From Rhytidiadelphus loreus (lineage: Eukaryota; Streptophyta; Bryopsida; Hypnales; Hylocomiaceae): a stretch of DNA of 64,000 bases. Positions 11,424 through 26,277 of this stretch are shown here, in pieces. The position numbers and the translations under genes are program-made. The stretch is from positions 1,426,001 to 1,490,000 of the forward strand of contig OX344764.1 in the NCBI GenBank assembly GCA_947034895.1. The letters are read 5' to 3'. The notes under the pieces were generated by a model, which saw nothing but the letters and a program-made list of their open reading frames with translations, had not been told where the DNA came from and made no database searches. How positions within the stretch are numbered: position 1 is the stretch's first letter; each line of letters opens with the position of its first letter.

Positions 11424-13081
11424 CTGCAAGGTGACAATTTGAGTCACAATCTGGAACTGAACCACAGGAAGGTGCCTTTACATGCAAGATTGCTATGTAG
11501 TAAAGCTGATGATACTATAAGGTGCATCAACACAAAAATTATGAAAAATTAAAATGCTTGAGTAGTGACTATCAAAAGACACTTACACTACTGCCACGCT
11601 TGGACGTGTTAGGTTTACGGACATGACTAAATTTGAAGAGCTGACCGACCAAGGGACAGGCACAAACAAGTAACTTACACTCAAACCGGGGAGGCCAAGT
11701 GGACTTCAATTAGCACTCTCATGCATGTTCACAACTTGACACGTGGAAGTTGTCGAATCAGATGTATACACATCACAGATTTATTCTGAGGATAAACAGG
11801 GAGTGCGAAATAACAGTCTCATTAGAGAGAGTTGAGCGTATATGGGTACTTACAACATTGTGTAAATCCAGTGACCATAATTACGGCACCAACTAGTACA
11901 TTCGCCTCCATGCAGTTTCATGAAGATCACCATTCCTCTTGCACTCGGTCTGTATGGCAATCTGACCTACGTTGACCAGGTGCTGAAACAATTCTGTAAT
12001 GGCAGGCTCGTTAGCATCCGTTAGGCAAGTGAGAGACTCTTGATCTTCGTTTGTTTCACAAGATCGTAAAATCTCAACATCAAAAGCACAGGTTTCCCAA
12101 AAAAAATAATACGAGATAATCGAGCGAAATACATAATGCAATTCTTAGGTAACAAGAATTAACCTGATTCAGTGGTTTCATGCAATGAAAGAAGAGGATC
12201 TGACTAACGCACAAGTGACAGTACAACAAACCCACCCACATCTCCAAGGCGGCCAGTAAATGAATCTTTTGTAATTGAAAGTGACAGGATAACGAGGAGG
12301 GGTTTCTCAGCTACCCGAATTTTTCGTTTATCCGGAACGAGAATATTCAATCTGGTATAGACTTTATACTCCAGTCGCGAAGATTCCAACTCATCATGCC
12401 CGCAACACAGAAACAAGTATCCCTGAAATGAAGTGCAACAATATAAACTAGGACGCAAGTATTAATGATTTGCTTGAAAAAATTATTTACATGAAATTCC
12501 AAATACCTCTTTACAGCAAAGAACCTTACAGCTCAATTGTTTTAAATGCTGCAGTGCAAGAGGTATCAGATACAATTCAGTGTGATGATACCATTCTCAT
12601 CTCACCATTGGCCTCAGCGAATTTTGTGGTCAAACAGAAAAAATAATTCGGTTGACACATGAATAGTGAACTAACTAATGGAAATGTCCACAAATCAAAA
12701 ATCTAGAGATACGCATTACTATTTTTACAACAGCGTGGAGGACAATAGTAGCCGAGGACTTTCATCGTAAGGCCTGACTCCAAAAAGATGAGGAACACCA
12801 GCCACGATTGACTGAGCCAGCGTCGCCAACTAGTATACCTACATCTATTTCATGTTAATTACTCGAGAGTACAGGTCTATTCTATACAGAAATCAAGAGT
12901 TGGGAAGTTTCTCTATGACGTACAATTGAAAAAGTAGAACGCTTCACTACTCGGCCAAAGGCGCCATGCCCATATTGAGAAATAGCCTCCAGAGGGATTT
13001 CACAACTTCCATGGTCACATACCTCGTATTTTAAACACGAGTCATGAAGGTACCACCAGCTGAAAATCCATTTCCATTTAT
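11424..13081. other. Probable 5' part of the unrecognised gene and spacer before the hydratase gene
   Basis: Base composition here resembles the genic segment rather than the AT-rich intergenic DNA. On the minus strand an acceptor-preceded open stretch at about 12420-12210 contains LEYKVYTRLNILVPDKRKI, and another at about 12110-11980 contains DANEPAITELFQHLVN followed by a GTAGGT donor. Both are plausible exons of the gene ending at 9188, but frame joins upstream of 11423 could not be settled by eye. The hydratase stop codon at 13082 bounds this stretch. Confidence 0.3.
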
Positions 13082-16307
<3,226 letters not shown>

Positions 16308-16589
16308 AGTTTACCAAGGGCAAATTGAAGGAAGATAAACATCAATCAATTGAGAATGGCCACATGTGGAGTTTTTAGATTTCATGTGTCGTCTGAAATT
16401 CGAATTTGGAACACTCTGAACAGGGGATTGCAAATGCTTGCACGCTCTAAGACAGTCATCGAGCTTATCGACTGAGCTGGCTCACCCTCGGCACTGGGGC
16501 TTTTGCGCTTGCTCTCTAGAATCGAAGGCAGCCTGCGTTCACGCAGTGTGAATGGGGAGCTTGGTATTGGCCAAATTCTAAAATACAAT

Positions 16590-17295
16590 ACTTTGAAGTT
16601 AAGTAAAACCTGATGAAGTTGCTATTTTTGGTATTTTTAGTTTCATATATATATACATTTCTTTTCCTTTTCTAAAAACTTGGAGTTTATTCAAGAAATA
16701 ACCAAGAACAAACAATGGAAAGTCAAGGGCCAAGCCCTAGAGAAGTAGTTTATATTTTTGAAAAATTCTTCTTGAAATCTGATTTTTGAAAATTAATGAT
16801 TATGATTTTTCTATTCAAGATTTTGTGAAAGGGTTTCCATTGCAAATCTTTATTTTCTAAAGTTGATGATTCTTGGATATGAGCCTCAAATACACTAGAT
16901 CTTTGAGATAAAATCACATTAAAAATTCACTTAAAAAAATTGTAGAGTAGATTTTGAGAAGTTGTAATTGGTTGGAGTTATACATGTTATGCCCTTTAAC
17001 CTCATATTTTTTGGTGACCAATTCTTTTAATTTGATATGTAAAGAGAGGATTGAAAGACTTTAAATCATTTTCATAATTTTAACACCCTTGTGATCAAAC
17101 ATTATAATCTTTCGATCTATAAGTGGCATTGTTGTGTTTTCGTTTCCCACATAATCTCTAACATGTCTAGTTTGAATTTGGATAGTTACAAATATAAAAT
17201 AAAATAAAATAGATAAAAATTATAAAAATGTTGGCATTTTGTTCAATTTAGAACAAATTCCAAAAAGCTCAAAAAAGGCCTTGGGCATTTAAGAG
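16590..17295. mobile_element. TTAA-type MITE family 1, copy with a degenerate left end
   Basis: The right end reads GCCTTGGGCATTTAAGAG followed by TTAA at 17296-17299. The interior, for example GCCTCAAATACACTAGATCT and GTTGGCATTTTGTTCAATTT, aligns along its length with the element at 26278-26917. The left terminus cannot be seen clearly and merges with the upstream flank of the hydratase gene. It may therefore supply promoter-proximal sequence, including a TATATATATA tract at about 16647. No coding capacity. Confidence 0.55.
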
Positions 17296-17299
17296 TTAA

Positions 17300-19331
17300 T
17301 TACAAGAGGAAGATGCCTATTTTATATGCTAGGATAGGGTGTGCTAAAATTGTTCATGCCCCAAATTTTTAAGGTATGCAATCCTTTTGAAAATGTAAAT
17401 CAATGGGGGCAGAAGGACCCTTTGTGAACACACCACCTTATTTTTAATTATATTGATTATTGATGCAAGTCATTTCTATGAAAAATTGCTAGAAAATTTA
17501 CCCTGATAAAGAACCCACCAAATTTATCCTAATTTAGGACATTGATTTGGTGGGTGTGACAACACAACCGCCCTTTGGCAAAGGCTTTTGAATGTCTATG
17601 TATTGTTGTTTGGATGTTGTTTTAGACATCTCAAAGTTGTTTTAAACATTTTTCATTGAACACAGTTCTTACTTTATATATCTCATATGGATTGTTTCAC
17701 TTCCTACCACCCCACTTGTATAAAGACCATCTCTTTTCATCCATAGTGCACATCCATTCATTTCCCATTTTTTGCAAAGCATGCTATGTGGTTGCCCTTC
17801 CCCTAAATTTTTCACATATGATCAATATTTTACCATAAATCATAGTAGTTTTTACTAACTTACATGTAGTCAAAATGGATCTACTTGTTGATATGGTAGT
17901 CTATGTTTTCTTGGACATCCCTAAAAAACATCAACATGTTTTCAGTCAAATCAAATAAAACGTGAATGTCAATGATAACATCAACTTGAATTTCTAGTAA
18001 TGTGTCAATGTTCTCTGCAACGTCCACAAAAATCTACCTTGTCAGGCTAGATTTCCTTTAATATCTTCATGTTTTGTCGGACATCGTGCTTTCGTGGTAA
18101 AATACAACCACAAAAGTGGATTTCTTATAGTGCTTGCAAATTCAAACTAGACAGTTAAAGATCACATAGGAAAAGAAAACACAATAATATCATTTAAGGA
18201 TTGAAAGATTGTAATGTTTGATCACGAAGGTGTTAAAACTATAAAAATCTTTTAGCTCTCTTTTTGCATGTCAAATCTAAAAAATTGGTCACCAAAAAAA
18301 TACAAGGTTGAGGGGCCTAACAAGCATAACCCCAATCAATTTATGGCTTCTAAAAATCTACTCTACAATTTTATTAAATGAATTTATAGTGTGATTTTTT
18401 CTCCAAGATCTAGTGTATTTGAGGCTCATTTCCAAGAGTCCTCAACACTACGGAAAGTCAAGATTGTATTGCACTAAATCTTGAATAGAAAAAATCATAA
18501 TCATTAATTTTCAAACTTGGATTATTGATGCTAAAACTAGACTTCAAAAATAACCTTTCAAAAATAGAAATTACTAAAAATAGAAATTTGTTAAGGTTTC
18601 ATTTAACTTCAAAGTTTCTTCGATATCACATTTTGGTGCCTCGGGCATTTAGGGGTTAAGGTAGGAGGCACCCCAACCAAGATTTGGAAATTAGTTATAG
18701 CATAAGGGGCAAATAGAAAAATCTAATTACAATAAAGAGAGATCTATTTTCCAAAATTAAGGCATTGTCACACCAACCTTGAAATCTCCAGAGAGGGAAT
18801 TGTGAAACTCTTTGGGGAGATGCTTCTTGAAAGAAAGATGTGCTTATGGATGTTTTGTACATATCTTTGCAATCGAATTAAAAAAAATCTTCACCAATGT
18901 TTTTCAATGAATTATCATGTAAAAGCATGAACGAGTGCATGAAATATTAAATTAAAAAATTCACTAAGAATGGAGTTGTGATTTTTGGTATCCTTGATTG
19001 GGATTGTGCAAAATTTGAATGTCGATTGTGTAAAACAATAATGTGAATTGTATTCTACATTGTGCAAAGAAAACTAAATTGCCATCACGTATCTTTTCGA
19101 CCCCCCACTATAAAGTTGCTTGGTGGTTACATTATTAGGTAGACCAATCCAATTCCATCCCCTACTTTGGGCCCCAATTCCATCCATTCAAACATACAAA
19201 TCTATCAACAAATCTATACAAATCTCTTCAAGATTCTAACAAAATTAGTGCACTAGTGTCCAAAATGGATAACATGTCAATCCTTGATTGCTAGAAATTG
19301 AAGTGCCAACAGATGCATGGAAAGTCACTTA
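17300..19331. other. AT-rich repeat-derived intergenic DNA
   Basis: No gene is visible. About 18138-18655 is an inverted, truncated copy of TTAA-type MITE family 1. About 18960-19200 is a block shared with 27090-27320, which belongs to the segmental duplication around the DUF247 genes. The remainder, including a stretch at about 17880-18137 with repeated GGACATC/CATGTT words, is unassigned. Confidence 0.5.
18138..18655. mobile_element. TTAA-type MITE family 1, inverted and truncated copy
   Basis: Ends GGTGCCTCGGGCATTTAGGGG followed by TTAA at 18656-18659, the exact mirror of the left end at 26278. Homology to that element runs back in reverse orientation to about 18138 and then stops, so one terminus is missing. 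Confidence 0.6.
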
Positions 19332-19505
19332 TGGGGTGTTTATGATTATGCTCTATGGGTGGTTTTGTAATTTCAGGGTTGACCACTTCAAAAATTCACA
19401 GAATTTACAATTTTAACCAAAAACTTATAATTCCACTTGGGTTTGATCCATGAAACAAGCTCACACCTCTAAAAAATATGTGCCCCTCTTGGAATTGGCT
19501 CCAAA
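19332..19505. repeat. Left arm of an inverted repeat flanking DUF247 copy A
   Basis: Contains GACCACTTCAAAAATTCACA and CCACTTGGGTTTGATCCATG, matched in reverse complement at 23822-24001 with few differences. The arms bracket about 4.3 kb that includes the DUF247 gene at 21516-23078. Confidence 0.6.
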
Positions 19506-19752
19506 ATTATTTAGATTCCAAATCAGAGTGGTAATCAATGATCCCGGAATGGGTTCAAAGTAATTAGCCAAATGTTCATTTTTGGAAGATTTTTTTTGAA
19601 TTTACACTAAGGGCATGAAGAAATTAAGTAGCAATCGAGCAAAATTTAGCTAGTTTTGAGATCGCTGGTGGTAGTACCTGATATTGAAATTTAACTCAGT
19701 CGGAGATGGAGCACGGTCCTATATAGTCTGTACCAACTCCCCATAAGCTTAA

Positions 19753-19974
19753 CCCTTGAACATCAACATGGACGCCAAACATCCGATGGATGACAAGGAA
19801 TCTTTGAGTGTAGGACAAAAGTGCAACTATTCATTCTTGAAATTGGGTTTGGAAAGGAAAGATCTCCTACAATACTTTGACTTCCAATAGGTACTTTTGC
19901 TATTTCTTTGACCAATCATTCACACGGTAATACAAAAGGATGATTTTAAGCATCACCCCTACGACGTTCAAGGG
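19753..19974. mobile_element. TTAA-flanked MITE (CCCTTGAAC ends)
   Basis: A 222-bp element between TTAA at 19749-19752 and 19975-19978. The left end is CCCTTGAACATC; the right end, reverse complemented, is CCCTTGAACGTC. The paralogous flank near 27690-27700 reads CATAAGCTTAATCACTG with a single TTAA and no insert. Empty and filled sites therefore confirm both the borders and the TTAA duplication, the signature of piggyBac-type transposition. No coding capacity. Confidence 0.8.
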
Positions 19975-19986
19975 TTAATCACTATA

Positions 19987-20977
19987 CAGTCAGGTCCAGC
20001 TCAATTACGAATTCCTGCATTCACAGGGAAAAAAAACATGATTTGCTTCCAACTTTGACGCCCTCCTGAGGGCTGAAAAATTAATTTTTTTTCACGAATT
20101 TTTTTCCACAAGATCCTCTTTATTCTAATAACGTATGTGCCAAATTGCAAGTCCAAATGATTTATACAAAAGAAGATATTCAAACATGTACCAACATGTG
20201 TAGTTAAAAAAAAAATTTCACTACCATCAACTTTGACACCCTCCCAAAAATTGAAAAAAAAAGTTTTGGCCATGAAATTTTTGGTGTGAGATCATCTTAG
20301 TGTTGATAAATAATGTGACAAATTTCAAGTTCAAAATTTTTTCTCACAAAGAGTAGTTCAAACTCTACCAACATGTGTAGTTATGAATTTTTTTTCCAGA
20401 ACAACACATGTTGGTAGATTTTGAATATCTTTTTTTTGGTAAATCTTTTGGCCTTGAAATTTGTCACACATATTACCAACATAGAGTTTATCTCATGCCA
20501 AAAATTCCATGGTAAATAAACAATTTTTCTGCCCTTGGGAGGGTGTCAAAGTTGGGCCGTAGTGAAATTGTTTCTCAGGGCTACAGTTGTCAGTTGGTAG
20601 AATTCAAATATCTCTTTGTGGGAAAATCTTTTGAACTTGAAAATTGGCAAATGCGTTATAAACATAGAACTGATCTCACACCAAAAATTTCATGGCCAAA
20701 ACTTTTTTTTCTAATTTTTGGGAGGGTGTCAAAGTTGATGGTAGTGAAATTTTTTTTTAACTACACATGTTGGTACATGTTTGAATATCTTCTTTTGTAT
20801 AAATCATTTGGACTTGAAATTTGGCACATACGTTATTAGAATAAAGAGGATCTTGTGAAAAAAAATTCGTGAAAAAAAATTAATTTTTCAGCCCTCAGGA
20901 GGGCGTCAAAGTTGGAAGCAAATCATGTTTTTTTTCCCTGTGAATGCAGGAATTCGTAATTGAGCTGGACCTGACTG
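19987..20977. mobile_element. 1-kb foldback element with CAGT ends and TA target duplication
   Basis: A nearly perfect hairpin: the outer 300 bp or so of each side are reverse complements (left CAGTCAGGTCCAGCTCAATT, right its complement), and the inner parts continue with lower identity to a centre near 20400. It is flanked by TA at 19985-19986 and 20978-20979. The paralogous DUF247-B flank (about 27697-27712) has the uninterrupted site CACTGTACTGTACAGACAAG, so this is a young insertion. CAGT termini with TA duplication are typical of Tc1/mariner-type elements. Each arm contains repeats of a segment with GTGTCAAAGTTG and ACATGTTGGTA. ORFs in it are by-products. Confidence 0.75.
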
Positions 20978-21515
20978 TACTGTACAGACAAGCCAACTAG
21001 CATGAAGCCAGCTAGCCCGACGCGTTCTCATGAAATACCAAAGATTCTCAAGAAACGCGTTTCAGTCACTCTGTGGCAAAGAAGCTAAAGAAGGGCTTGG
21101 AGGATGACAGTACTTGCATCTCATTTGTATTGGAGTTTTCCTATCTATGGCCGCACTCAGAACATTGTTATCGGTTGCTTTAAAATTCAAGACAAATTCA
21201 TACATTTGTCTTTACATGGACAAAATTGAAAATTTCAACAATGCAAACCAGTAATCCTGCAAGTCGTAGGCTGGTTTGCCTTAGTGCTCGTGCAAGGAGG
21301 GAAAAAATTGTAGCTCAGCTACAGAATTTCATCACCCAAGGAGGGTGAGCACGAAGAGGCCGGCTAACGGCTAGAATCTATAGATATACATGAGACCATT
21401 TGGTGAATGGTGGTAGGATCCCTAGCTACCACCAATCAAATCAACTCGAACAATAGCTAGGTCGCGGCATAGTCTATTTGTCGCAGCCTTGCAAGAGTGC
21501 AAGCTTGGAAATTAT

Positions 21516-23078
21516 TCAGCCGTGACTCTTCGCCTTGTGTGGAAATGCTGTAAGCCAAGTCTGTGCGGCTGTAAGAAACAACAGCAGGATAGCCGCCAGC
21601 ACGCTCACCAAAGTCCAGGGCTTCGCCAAGAACAGAGTCCAGCATTCCCGTCTCCATCTCTTTAATAGTGCTTTACGATGTTGGTGAATGTGGCGATAAC
21701 ATTCCACCCACGTTCTCGAAGGTATCGAGGAAGAGACTCCCTTCAGAGTGCGATCCCACATGCCTGGAATGGTGTCCCTACTTGTTATATGATAGCTCGT
21801 TACTCCTTGTTCGCTCAAAACGTGCAGGTCCGAGGTGTCGATGCTCAAGGTGGCCATGCACCAGAGATAGCACCTCAAATCCCCGCATTGCACTCCGTAG
21901 AACAAATGCTCGTGAAGCGCCAGGTTGTGAAAAGCCGACTCACTGGAATCGTACAACTTGACCTTGGGTAAATGGAATATTGCATTTCCCAGGTATCCTC
22001 GACCACTGAATCTGATATCCCTCAAAGTGCGGACCGTGCCCATGACACCGATGCCGACTTCCTGGAGTCGCGTGACAGAGGGTAGGCTCTCCAAAACAGG
22101 GTAGGAAGAATGATCATGATCTGGTTTGAAAGGTAAAGTGTGACCACAAATCACTCTGTACAGGCAATCTAGAAGATGCTGACAGTTTATCAAAGACTTC
22201 TCTAAGGGTTCGGTAGGATATGTCGAAATCAAGTGTTGGTACATTCGGTAATCGCTATGGCGCAAGTCGTTCATTTCTTGCAAGCAGGATGAGCCTCTCA
22301 AGCACCCCAGTGGATTGCCGTCCCGGGAGGTTTCCGGGTATGTGAACGGGTTAAAGCGAAGAACAAAAGTATTCACAATCATCTCCAGTTCGTCCTCCAC
22401 CTTCGACTCCAGGACGTCGTAAGTGGGGTCTAGCACTCTTCTTGCATCTGTTTCGTCATCGATTTCACAGAGTTGTCGGATCACAGACTGGAGTAAATAC
22501 ATGGGCACTTGATTGTCGATGAGAGAGAAATCGGTCTTACCTATCCGAGGAAGCATTTTTTTGAAACCTCCAGCCAAGGCTTCAAACTCTTTCAAAAAAT
22601 AGCGGTTTTCTTGAATAAACTTCAAGAAAACAACGAGAAAAAGGGCGTCCAAGGCCAACAGGTGCTCAATTTCCTCGTCCTGAAATCGAGCAGAACTGGC
22701 TGCATAAGCTCGTCTAGCTATGTTTACATCTCCAACAACGACATGTGCGAATTGATCCCACGAACTGTTTCTCTTGGCGAGCCTGGAATGCAGGATCCGA
22801 GCTATATCAATTTTGAAGACCTCTGTTACAGAGTTCGTCAAGGTGCGATGGTGAAGGCCAAACTCCAACCCCATGTTTTGAAAACTGGCTGGAGACTTAG
22901 CTCGCAATGGCGCTGGTACCTCAAAGACCGTCCATTCTGGTATATCTGGTATATCTACTACTAGAGCTCCTTGTTGATTTTCATGTTTAAGCTGCCGAGC
23001 CATCTCTATGACATTCTCCGCCATGCCGGGTACAAACAACCTCACGTCCTCAAAACTATCTCTGCTATGGGCGTTCAC
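21516..23078 (-). CDS. DUF247 (UPF0481) family protein, copy A
   Basis: Single-exon gene, 520 aa, of the plant-specific DUF247 family; molecular function is unknown. In grasses, DUF247 genes are linked to the S and Z self-incompatibility loci, which does not establish a role here. Family landmarks: the N-terminal EWTVFEVPAPLRAKSPASF (about 48-66), IDNQVPMYLLQSVIRQLC (about 187-204; the family usually has ENQIP), HLLDCLYRVICG (301-312), the LPSVTRLQEVGI block, and FSGRGYLGNAIFHLPKVKL with HNLALHEHL (about 357-391). One C-terminal membrane segment (about 485-510, VSVLAAILLLFLTAAQTWL core) follows a basic RWRREC stretch, as is usual for the family. The start at 23078 gives 19 residues before an alternative Met. 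Length and motifs look intact. Copy B, 5.5 kb away, is highly similar. Confidence 0.9.
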   Translation of the reverse strand: MNAHSRDSFEDVRLFVPGMAENVIEMARQLKHENQQGALVVDIPDIPEWTVFEVPAPLRAKSPASFQNMGLEFGLHHRTLTNSVTEVFKIDIARILHSRLAKRNSSWDQFAHVVVGDVNIARRAYAASSARFQDEEIEHLLALDALFLVVFLKFIQENRYFLKEFEALAGGFKKMLPRIGKTDFSLIDNQVPMYLLQSVIRQLCEIDDETDARRVLDPTYDVLESKVEDELEMIVNTFVLRFNPFTYPETSRDGNPLGCLRGSSCLQEMNDLRHSDYRMYQHLISTYPTEPLEKSLINCQHLLDCLYRVICGHTLPFKPDHDHSSYPVLESLPSVTRLQEVGIGVMGTVRTLRDIRFSGRGYLGNAIFHLPKVKLYDSSESAFHNLALHEHLFYGVQCGDLRCYLWCMATLSIDTSDLHVLSEQGVTSYHITSRDTIPGMWDRTLKGVSSSIPSRTWVECYRHIHQHRKALLKRWRRECWTLFLAKPWTLVSVLAAILLLFLTAAQTWLTAFPHKAKSHG

Positions 23079-24966
23079 TGCTCATGGAGCCTTGATCGAG
23101 AACAACAGTGAAGGTAGATGTGGAAAACGAGAATTCCCGAAACAAGCACTGATAGAGCAGTGGAGACCGCGATACATGAATGGACCACACAAGACAAGCA
23201 GGGAAACTTTGGCAGTTTCGCTTTGGAACCAACCTCAGGAAATGAGAAAATGAGAAATTCTGAACACTCTTGCAGCTGGTCGAGAACTAAGTTTGGAATC
23301 GGTATCACTCACGAGCTTTACAGGTAGAGTCCAGTTCCGGGTAATGACACTAGCTAGCTGACTCTTCCCTAGCAAGATTATCTCCGGCATAGGATACTGT
23401 CTCTAGAGACACATGACTAATTTTATTGAAGCATTTTGTCCGGATATGCAATACGCCAATACCAACATGACTGACTCAGACTGGCATCTCCTGCCACCCT
23501 CTCGGTTTGAATCCGCGAGATGGGTTTCCGAGGGGAGAGCGGCGGAGTGAGGGATCTGGTGGCAACTCCACACACGATGTGAGAGAGGACTTCTTTAGCA
23601 ACGACTGGTGGGTGACTTGGAGTCACTGTGCATGGGGAGCTGTTACTAGACATAATCTCAAAGTCCATTTGACTTCTTTGATTGCGAAACCAATCAAAAT
23701 ATGCCACAGTGATGAAACCTTCCTACATTCAAATTATATTGGGTGGATCCACACTCACTAAATTAATACTAAGGTAGAACTACCTATCACCCCCCTGATT
23801 TGCAATCTGACTATGTTGGGGTTAATTTCAAGAAGGGCACATATTTTTCAGAGGTGTGTTTTTGTTTCATGGATCAAACCCAAGTGGAATTATAATTTTC
23901 CCATTAAAATTGTAATTTCTGTGAATTTTTGAAGTGGTCAGTCCTGAAATTACAAAACCATTTATAGAGTGGGGTCAAAATTGTCCCATAAACAACCCAT
24001 TACCGTCTAATCAAGTACTAGATATTCTCTATTAATGGAGTGACACGTAACCCTTGTTGTCATAAAAATCCCTGATTCTGTCATAGAATTCTCTGATTTT
24101 GTCATAAAAGGAAGGGAATTGGAGGGGATTTTAGGCGGAATTGGGGCCAAAGTTGATGACGGAATTGGGCTGGTCTACTTGATGGAATTGGACTGCAGAA
24201 CGGTAATGGGTGTTTTGACCTTAGTTGGTAGTAGTAGAGATTTCTCTTAGATTTCTCTCACTAGCAAACCAATGGAATTTCTACTTCATATCCACCTTAT
24301 TGAAAATTTGCACAAGCAAGCAATTAATCTTAATTTGCCTCTCCTTAACCAATCAAAACATGCCATGGTAGCAAAACTCTCTTATGTTGAGATTATTTAC
24401 TAAATTTTCTACAACACTTACCCTCTTGATTCACAAAATTCTCCTCTTTCACAATACTTACATTTGGATTCACAAATGTGACAATGGCTTCCCAAATGGC
24501 ATTGGCATCACCACATTGGCCTTTGACTTGCTAGAACACAAAAATCCAATGACTACAAGGGACCTTGTAGATCTCAAACTTATGCCAAGGTAGAAGATGA
24601 ATCTATAAGCTCCACACCTCTATATGCACAACTACAATTCTATTGGGGCTTGAATTTCACCCAACACTTCTAGCCATCTCAACAATTCGTTGGCAGGGTT
24701 GTTTTAAGGTTGAGTAGAAGATGCTCTCATTGATTACACTCATTAGTAAAACCACCCATAATTGACCAAATAAGCAACTGGGGACATGATGTGGAGTGCA
24801 CTAAGGCGAAGGAAATATTTCCACAAGTGCAGAGATAGAAATGAGGGGGATTGCCAAAATTTGGTAACTTTTTTTGCTTGAATTGAAACTACTATGAATT
24901 TTGGAAGGCAAAAGTTGGTTTGGACCCATGTTCAGTGTGTAAACTATTCCAAAATCGCTCATTTAA
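23079..24966. other. 5' flank of DUF247-A and AT-rich spacer
   Basis: About 23079-23500 is shared, with drift, with the sequence upstream of DUF247-B (about 30140-30540), for example GACACATGACTAA and GAAGCATTTTG, and presumably contains the promoter. 23822-24001 is the right arm of the inverted repeat whose left arm is 19332-19505. No further gene is visible up to the TTAA element at 24967. Confidence 0.55.
23822..24001. repeat. Right arm of the inverted repeat flanking DUF247-A
   Basis: Reverse complement of 19332-19505, including the phrases CATGGATCAAACCCAAGTGG and TGTGAATTTTTGAAGTGGTC. Beyond it, about 24110-24190 weakly mirrors 19140-19200 (TCCAATTCC and GGGGCC words), so the inverted segment may be longer but decayed. 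Confidence 0.6.
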
Positions 24967-25345
24967 CCCTTAAATGCTCAGCACTTAGCATACGGTTTTT
25001 AAATTACAGAGTACAATACCACATGCCTAACAATAAAGAAAATGAATTGAAAGCCTTACAATGTACAAATTTCCACCCATTGACTATTGATTGATTCTAC
25101 AATTTTGTGCTTTTACCCCACATCCCAAGGCTAATGAGATTTAATGAAGGTCCAAATGAATAAGTGAAGGAATGAGCCATCCATTCAAAATTGGCCAACT
25201 CAAACCACGGTACAGAAACTACATTAATCTTACTACATAATTAATGAACAACCAAAAAGCTGAACAGTGAATTTCATTAAGACCAAACATGCTATATGGT
25301 ATCATAAACCGTAGGCCATTTTGGGCTGCTCTGAGTGTTTAAGGA
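24967..25345. mobile_element. TTAA-flanked MITE (CCTTAAA..CTCAG ends)
   Basis: Bounded by TTAA at 24963-24966 and 25346-25349. Left end CCCTTAAATGCTCAG; right end, reverse complemented, TCCTTAAACACTCAG, which is 12 of 15 identical. 379 bp, with no coding capacity. It fits the TTAA-specific MITE class seen elsewhere in this window but has its own terminal sequence. Confidence 0.6.
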
Positions 25346-25971
25346 TTAATAAGAGACTACTTCTTGTTCACTTTGGCACTCCAAACCAAGCAAATGTGTG
25401 TCATGAGAAGAATGGAGGAATTGATGGTCCGAAATCAAGAACTCATGTTTGGAAATTAGTCCCATCGTCTTGTTAATTTAAAACACTCTAAGGTAGGAGG
25501 CTCGAACTCCGTTCGGGCATTTAGAACCGCCCCTATATATAAATGGTATTGGAAAGGGCTGGAGGTGGTTCTTGAATTGACCTTCATTGTCATTAAATGA
25601 ATCAAGAAAAAATACTATTTATTATTGCAAGAGCCAATCAATTTCCTTTCTTTTCCCATTTCTATTTAGAAGTCACGGTGAACGCTTTATGAAAGACCTA
25701 GGATCACAAATAGGGACCTACGACACATCTCGTTTGAAAATTCATAACTAATTCAAAAATGATCCAAAAAATATGAAACAACTTGGGTTAAATGCCAATT
25801 CTTCTTCTCTTTCAAGGAAAATTTATTCAAAAATATTTTGAGCAGTTTCACCTGCCCAAAATTCAGTTCCAGTGCTTAGATGGTCGGTTTATGAACCGAC
25901 TACCTTATTGCTGACCGGCTTATTACTGTCTGTACAGAGTCTTTTGCTTGTTGTTCACGTTTTTATTATTT

Positions 25972-26165
25972 AATATTTGAAATTTCATTTCGTCGGAGAT
26001 AAAGCGCGGTCCTCTGTAAAGGTTCCCCAGAATCACGGTGCAGACAGACCAACGAGGATGAGACCACTTTCTCGGTAGCAACTGAGAGGCTCAAGAAACG
26101 CGTTTTCTGTAGCAAAGAGGCTAAAGATGGATTCGGCTGAGGGGCCACACTCAATGTGTCAATCA
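25972..26165. repeat. Relic of a DUF247 3' flank without its gene
   Basis: Shares GTCGGAGATAAAGCGCGGTCCTCTGT-type sequence (20 bases: CGGAGATAAAGCGCGGTCCT), CAAGAAACGCGTTTTCTGTA and GCAAAGAGGCTAAAGA with the 3' flanks of DUF247-A (about 19690-21140) and DUF247-B (about 27640-28050) and with 30837-31150. No DUF247 coding sequence lies next to it, so it is best read as a remnant of a lost tandem copy. Confidence 0.55.
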
Positions 26166-26277
26166 TGGTCGTCTTGCCAACACTGTCGACGCAATTATTC
26201 AGTATTGTTCCCGGGACAGAACTGACAGTGAAGAAACCGGAGGGAAATGAAGGAAACGAGACGGCTATTCTGTTTAA

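Noticed and set aside
20543..20839. 98-aa ORF and its minus-strand mirror at 20001-20273
   Set aside because: Both arise from the arms of the hairpin element; low complexity, no family.
22509..22964. 151-aa plus-strand ORF antisense to DUF247-A (and its counterpart at 29579-30025)
   Set aside because: Shadow of the DUF247 reading frame, conserved only because the sense gene is duplicated.
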